Below, piece after piece: positions 59,538 to 64,000 of a stretch of DNA of 64,000 nt; within the stretch, counting starts at the first letter, position 1; each line of letters opens with the position of its first letter. A model generated the notes under the pieces. That model saw only the letters and a list, made by a program, of their open reading frames with translations. It did no database searches and was not told the DNA's origin. The stretch comes from Owenia fusiformis (taxonomy: Eukaryota; Annelida; Polychaeta; Sabellida; Oweniidae): NCBI GenBank assembly GCA_903813345.2, contig CAIIXF020000001.1, positions 49,247,885-49,311,884 on the forward strand. Reading direction: 5' to 3'. The position numbers and the translations under genes are program-made.

Positions 59538-59806
59538 TGCAAAGGGACTAACATACCGTTGGAATTTTCTATGGGACGAGAACCGACATATGCAGCCAAT
59601 ACCAAAGCAGCCTCCACCACACAACTTGGTCATGCACAAGGGAACCGTCTATGGAGTCTTCAGCAGACGCTTTGTAGAGTTTCTCATGGAAGATGAAGTT
59701 GCACAAGACTTTCTGGATTGGTGTAAAACGACTGCTAATCCAGATGAACATTTTTTCAACACACTTAATCATAATCCGCATATTAATGCTCCTGGACAAT
59801 TTGAAG
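59538..59806 (+). CDS. GCNT1-like: Core-2-type beta-1,6-GlcNAc transferase, exon 2 of 3
   Basis: 269 nt. Acceptor 'tgatttttag' before TGCAAAGG, joined to exon 1 as ...GSESA-AKGLTYRWNF; donor TTTGAAG|gtaata splits a Gly codon with exon 3. It encodes the middle of the catalytic domain, with GTVYGVFSRRFVEFLM (counterpart of the vertebrate 'GSAYFVVSREYV' block) and 'PDEHFFNTL' (vertebrate SPDEYLWAT). The Asp-Glu of this block corresponds to the region that holds the catalytic acid of GT14 enzymes. The 144-bp upstream intron and the 887-bp downstream intron are short compared with the PDE11A intron. Confidence 0.9.
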
Positions 59807-59994
59807 GTAATATACTAATCACTCAAAAATACCCTTCAACGTTTCATTGATAGCCAAATGCTTTAGGTCAAACATGTGTGTTATTTTTACTTGTAACGTT
59901 CTCTTTAATAAAATGTCTTGATAGAATTAGTTATCATGAAGCTGCATATATTGCCACCTATTTATTTTGGAAATAGATTCAAAGGTGTATCTTA

Positions 59995-60555
59995 TACAGG
60001 GTGGTCAAAAAATGGAAACCCTGCATTTTTCTCATATCTTTGTCATTTTAAGAAATTACTCCCCTCACACATTTGTAAATCATTAAATTTCCTATTACCC
60101 TACCATATTTCATGACGATCGGACTGATAGTCACGATTTTACAGCACTTTGAACAACATGCTGCAGGTTTGGCCATCATCGCGCTGTAGGCAAACCTGCA
60201 CAGTTGTCAATGACCCAAATGTATTTCTCAGCAGGTATGACTTGAATGATACAGATGATCTCATTTTTGAGGTCTGCAATTGTCCTGAGGTCATTCTTAT
60301 ACACTCTATCTCTGCCATATCCCCATAGGTAGGGACATTTTGGACGATATGTGCGGGTTTCTCTATACCGCAATAGTGGCCAACGGGAATGTTCTTTAAA
60401 GTGCTGTAACACTGTGACTATCAATCTGATGGTCAAGAAATATAGTAGACCAGTAGGAAATTGAATGATGTACAAATGTGTAAAGTTATTTCTCAAAATG
60501 ACAAAGATATTAGGAAAACGGTGTAAGGGTTTCCAGTTTTTTTGACCACCCTGTA
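59995..60555 (-). mobile_element. Mariner MITE in GCNT-like intron 2
   Basis: 561 bp with ends TACAGGGTGGTCAAAAAA(T) and TACAGGGTGGTCAAAAAA(A) as inverted repeats; similarity of the arms extends about 170 bp. The core of the minus-strand ORF (60176-60592) includes CPYLWGYGRDRVYKNDLRTI followed by 'DLKNEIICIIQVIP', which is recognisably the C-terminal end of a mariner-type transposase (the LWGYxKDKVY block). It is therefore an internal-deletion derivative retaining a scrap of transposase between its arms. Confidence 0.85.
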
Positions 60556-60693
60556 TTTCACTCGTATCCTCTGTTATTGCACCTTCGCTCATTCGGCTCC
60601 CTTCGGTCGAACGTAATGAAGACCAAGCTTCATGAAAATGTTGTTATTCATCTGCATTCTATAACAAACATACTCTCATACTTGTCGTTGCAG

Positions 60694-61010
60694 GCACCTC
60701 ATTCCAAGAAGATGCACACCGTCCAAATTCCATTTCAAAAGCAGTGATATGGGGTGACAACAAGAATCGTCATTGCTATGGAAAATTCGTTAGAACTGTC
60801 TGCATTTATGGCATCAAGGACTTGCCGTTTCTTGTTCAGTCACCGTACCTATTCGCCAATAAGTTCGACTATAGCTTTGAACCTGTTGGGTATACTTGCC
60901 TTGAACGGCATATGTTAAAAAAAACGTTAAATCCCGAATTGTCTAATCTGGATATGTCGCATTATGAGAATTTGTTAAATGTACAGCTGGGCAGGCACAA
61001 CGGCATTTGA
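60694..61010 (+). CDS. GCNT1-like: Core-2-type beta-1,6-GlcNAc transferase, exon 3 of 3
   Basis: 317 nt to the TGA at 61008-61010. The acceptor 'cttgtcgttgcag' precedes GCACCTCATTCC. It encodes the C-terminal part: SKAVIWGDNKNRHCYGKF, RTVCIYGIKDLPFLV, SPYLFANKFD and TCLERHM. These match the vertebrate C-terminal blocks containing the last three conserved Cys (recalled as C372, C381 and C413 of mouse C2GnT-L), and 'LFANKFD' is nearly invariant in the family. The three exons sum to 1428 nt (476 codons with stop), which confirms the splice model. Confidence 0.92.
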
Positions 61011-61613
61011 AACACTTTTAGGATATTTTAAAGGTATTTGATTCTAATGGAAAACACTACGTGAGTTTAAAGGGGCATGCTCATCCGTTTTCTGCATGTC
61101 AAAATAGATGGATCAACACTAAAACGTGCAAATACTGTATATCTTGTTATACTATGTATCAATTTCGACATTGTCTCAGAATGGAAATTTTGCAGATTCT
61201 TGTCCAGGAAATCATGGAATGTATTTCAGATATTTAGGATGCGGATATTTCGAAATTCATTACAATTGAAAAAGGAGACGTCCACTTTCAAAAGTTTGGC
61301 TAACTAACCTTATCAAGACATTTGTGAAACAAAGTTAGAGCTCAGGGAACTTTTAGAAAGAAGCAGTTAGATGGAATGCTGTAACCAAAAATTGGATTGG
61401 AGCACTGCTTAATACATGTATATGTAGCACGATTCCCATTTTCAAAATATATCACATCAACAAGTAGATCTATTCTTTCTTCATCTCCAAACTTTATTTT
61501 TCAAACCATATAAAATTACTGAATTGTGTCATTTTGGAAAGTAACTCCCAACTCCTCTCTTTGCAATGCTGCCCTTTAAAGCTATAGAGAGAGTGGTTTG
61601 ATCAGCTATGGAA
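61011..61613. other. 3' flank of GCNT-like gene
   Basis: Presumably includes the 3' UTR. I found no canonical AATAAA close to the stop codon, so the transcript end is not placed. The ORF at 61077-61307 is unsupported. Confidence 0.4.
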
Positions 61614-61642
61614 TACTGTATGATTTTTTGGACCGCCCTGTA
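61614..61642. mobile_element. Solo mariner-like terminal repeat
   Basis: 'tttttggaccgccctgta' has the form of the right end of a TACAGGGCGGTCC-type element. No partner end was found. Confidence 0.45.
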
Positions 61643-62618
61643 TATGTCGCACTGATTTTCAAAATTGATTACATAAAATGTAACAACTGGATCCGTTCGT
61701 TTTCATCTCCAAACTTTAATTTTAAATGTTTGTATGTTCATGTTTAATTGTCTTTTGAAAATGCAATCCATCCATCTTTCACCATTCAAGAAACTATTGA
61801 TCGTTCCTTGTAATTAAAGGTACAGGTAGTATATCCAACAATGATGGTACACAGTTAAATCATTTCCAATGTTGAGCATAAAGATAAACGATGAGGCAAA
61901 ATTTTACATCGTGTCTTGTTTAATTCCTCACGCCGCGTAGTAGTATTTACAAATCCTCTCCATAGAAGAATCTGGAAAATGTATTTTCACAATGTCTTTA
62001 ATTTTTTAACTCATTCTGTTCAATTTATAGATATGTTCACAGTCTGCTGTACAACTTTATACCCGTTATAGATCTTCACCATGAAAGAACCTGAAAACAT
62101 ATTCAAACTAATGTTATGCATACTTAGTTGTCCATCTTTCCTTACGGTCACACCGAACTATATTTGCTACAATTAAAACAGATAATTAACTAATTCACTC
62201 ATAGCTAGGCAGTGTGTGCCCGATTCCAGCCAATCCGAACACCGTATTTCATATAACTGCATTGCATTATATAACCAATAACCCACCCAAGGTCACTCGT
62301 TGAATGGTTGTCAAGGCGACAACTTGACTCTACATATTGAAATTGATGCTTTGCCAACGTGACCAAAAAGTTTCATTGAAAATATGTTATTTAGTGATTT
62401 CGTATCGTTTACTAGATGATTTCGTGCTCAGAAAATATTTTGCAATGTGTGAAAATAATTCAAGCCCAAGACGTGAATGATTGCTGATTAATTCTACTCA
62501 GGCGTTATTTCCTAAGCTTCACACTCGATGCTGCGCATCTCGTTCAAAGGTTGAAATAACACCTTTTTGAAGAATGAGTCAGTCTACATTGCTCTGACTC
62601 CAGGGCTTAAATCCTTAA
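61643..62618. other. No gene recognised
   Basis: AT-rich. 'tctccaaactttaattttaaa' near 61705 resembles a block near 61488, suggesting a diverged local duplication. No supported ORF. Confidence 0.45.
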
Positions 62619-62697
62619 TCAGACTGTCAGACACTGATTTGCCACCTCACTTGCTATCAATGTGTTTTCTCTTGATCTTTTTAAGTGAAAGTTCAAT
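62619..62697 (-). CDS. Small secreted peptide precursor, possible exon 2
   Basis: 79 nt behind a good acceptor ('cattgtcttacattgcag'), in frame with the donor at 62757 when the 59-nt intron is removed. It would extend the precursor by 26 residues from the shared codon, beginning LNFHLKRSRENTLIASEV and ending at a TGA at 62619. It contains another dibasic KR site. If the intron is not spliced, the protein stops two residues after the last Cys, at 62753. Confidence 0.35.
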
Positions 62698-62756
62698 CTG
62701 CAATGTAAGACAATGTGATGCGTATCAGAACGCATCCGTGCCACATCTGTCGTTAC

Positions 62757-62988
62757 CTTTTACAAAGGTTCCAAGAACTGTCTGTATTGCAGCATTTTCT
62801 ATATAAACTATGCTGCCCATCGAAGTTTCCTTGATGTTTCTTGACACAATGGTAGCACACGGCATGCCTTGACTTGCACCATGGTGGCTCGATGGCACTC
62901 CCCATCACTATGGATACTAGACTCAGCAGTGTTAGTGTCGTCACCAGGATTGAGTGATCTTTTGGAAATGGCAAAAGTCTCATCTTGC
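62757..62988 (-). CDS. Small secreted six-cysteine peptide precursor, exon with start
   Basis: The start ATG at 62983 follows a possible acceptor (cattttag|gcaag, 5 nt before ATG). The first 30 residues form a signal peptide (SILVTTLTLLSLVSIVMGSA, cleavage likely after Ala30). The mature part is WCKSRHAVCYHC..., then KCCNTDSSWNLCKR, with six Cys at residues 36, 43, 46, 64, 65 and 74 (spacing x6, x2, x17, adjacent pair, x8), suggesting three disulfides. A KR pair follows the last Cys. Either a stop comes directly after KR, giving 76 aa, or AAAG|gtaacg is a donor to exon 2, giving 101 aa. The layout resembles a neuropeptide, hormone or other secreted effector precursor, but I do not recognise the family. 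Confidence 0.6.
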
Positions 62989-64000
62989 CTAAAATGATAA
63001 GGACGTTAATATTTCAAGACGGACATAACATTAGGTATAGTTGAAAGCCCATGGTATCTTATACTAATATAAAGGCACCAAGAAAAATTATGAAAATAGT
63101 GTATATATTATTGTCTCTACAAAACAAAATAGATTGATAATTGATTAAACAAAAGTGTATAAGCATTTACAAAAAGGTTCCCAGCTAGAACACAATGACA
63201 AGTTTTGAAACCAGTTCAATTTCATAACAGGTGAATTGAAAACAATGCTAGTAGTTCAAGTATACTTAGGCTGAACAAGTCCAATGTGATCGGTTAAAAA
63301 ATTCCCTTATATAGTCTCATCCCTGGAATCTAATCCTACTATTTTGCTATCGGTGGCTACAATAAAAGCAAACTTACTGTTATAATTACAATATACGATT
63401 TTATATTTTAGTTCTGCTCCTCCAGCATTAACTTTTGATTATATATTTTATCCCTTGGTTATCTAATGTTTCAGATATTCGATGCCTATATCTTTGGCTA
63501 CATGTTCATTGAAATGGTTTCATCATTTTGCCACGTCTTTATTTCTGAATTGGCATCACGCAGTAAGTTGTTGATTGAGAAATTAAAGAAACAGAAATAT
63601 AAATACTTCTGGCAACAGCTTGAGAGTCTGAATTTGAATTTGATTTCATATTTTAATTAATACATGATTATTGATCCGTTATTGTATGCTTTAACAGAAG
63701 GTAAATTCTATTTTTTAATCTTAAGAAATCACTGGTGGGCTAAAATGCAGAAAAAAGCAAAAAATCATTACAAAAATTTTAGAATATTCCGGGCTTGTAG
63801 CAATCCTTGTAATTCGTATTTTCTTAAAAGCGAATTATACTTTATTCTAGGGCTAACTAGTGTTCATTTCCTTTAAAGAGGCAACAAGGTCTGTAGAGAG
63901 GGAATTCGCAAATCTTACTTCAGGACAACATCTGGCTTAACATACCTATTTTCAAAATTAATGTATGGATAAACTATCATTAAGAAGAATATCAGCTGAA
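62989..64000. other. No gene recognised
   Basis: AT-rich. The plus-strand ORFs at 63466-63660 and 63664-63876 are dominated by Phe, Leu, Lys and Ile codons as expected from AT-rich non-coding DNA. Upstream non-coding exon(s) of the peptide gene may lie here. Confidence 0.4.

Noticed and set aside
63466-63876. Two consecutive plus-strand ORFs rich in Phe, Leu and Lys
   Set aside because: Composition is that of AT-rich non-coding DNA; there are no splice partners or motifs.
1-64000. tRNA, rRNA or other structured RNA genes
   Set aside because: I looked for tRNA-type internal promoter blocks and found none convincing; the hairpins seen belong to palindromic transposons.

Overview
This is an animal nuclear genome window: AT-rich, gene-poor, intron-rich and heavily loaded with transposable-element remnants. 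The gene content (a PDE11-type phosphodiesterase, a core-2-type GCNT glycosyltransferase, a small cysteine-rich secreted peptide) together with the kinds of LINE and MITE present suggests an invertebrate metazoan, probably marine (a non-vertebrate deuterostome or a lophotrochozoan). The species cannot be fixed from the sequence alone.

Layout. On the minus strand, two coding exons of PDE11A are separated by a 27-kb intron. The start-codon exon (33883-34704) encodes the N-terminus and most of GAF-A. The next exon (6705-6860) completes the NKFDE part of GAF-A. The rest of the gene (GAF-B, catalytic HD domain) must lie left of position 1. The intron is a graveyard of elements: a Tc1/mariner MITE inside a tandem array (7047-7663), a LINE 3' stub plus a 55-bp minisatellite (8391-9478), mariner relics, a TTAA element (16572-16872), a hAT-like element filled with a ~300-bp tandem array (20760-23099), a 122-bp satellite (24121-25800) and a four-layer nest of elements (28559-31366). 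A 75-nt exon-like segment with phase 0/0 (23316-23390) could be a cassette exon.

From 34.9 to 58 kb no convincing gene is seen. This interval holds palindromic elements, a 2.8-kb TA-flanked transposon with 41-bp perfect terminal inverted repeats and subterminal repeat arrays, a piggyBac-type MITE, a tandem 806-bp CpG-rich element, and an identical 435-bp tandem duplication whose junction contains two templated filler segments.

On the plus strand, 58552-61010 is a complete three-exon GT14 beta-1,6-N-acetylglucosaminyltransferase (475 aa), with a mariner MITE in its second intron. On the minus strand, 62619-62988 is a probable two-exon precursor of a secreted six-cysteine peptide.

The most striking pattern is a set of long palindromic, non-autonomous elements whose ends are 5'-CAC...GTG-3' and which are flanked by 5-bp (once 6-bp) target duplications. 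At least four unrelated sequence families in this one window share these properties, which points to one class of transposase acting elsewhere in the genome.
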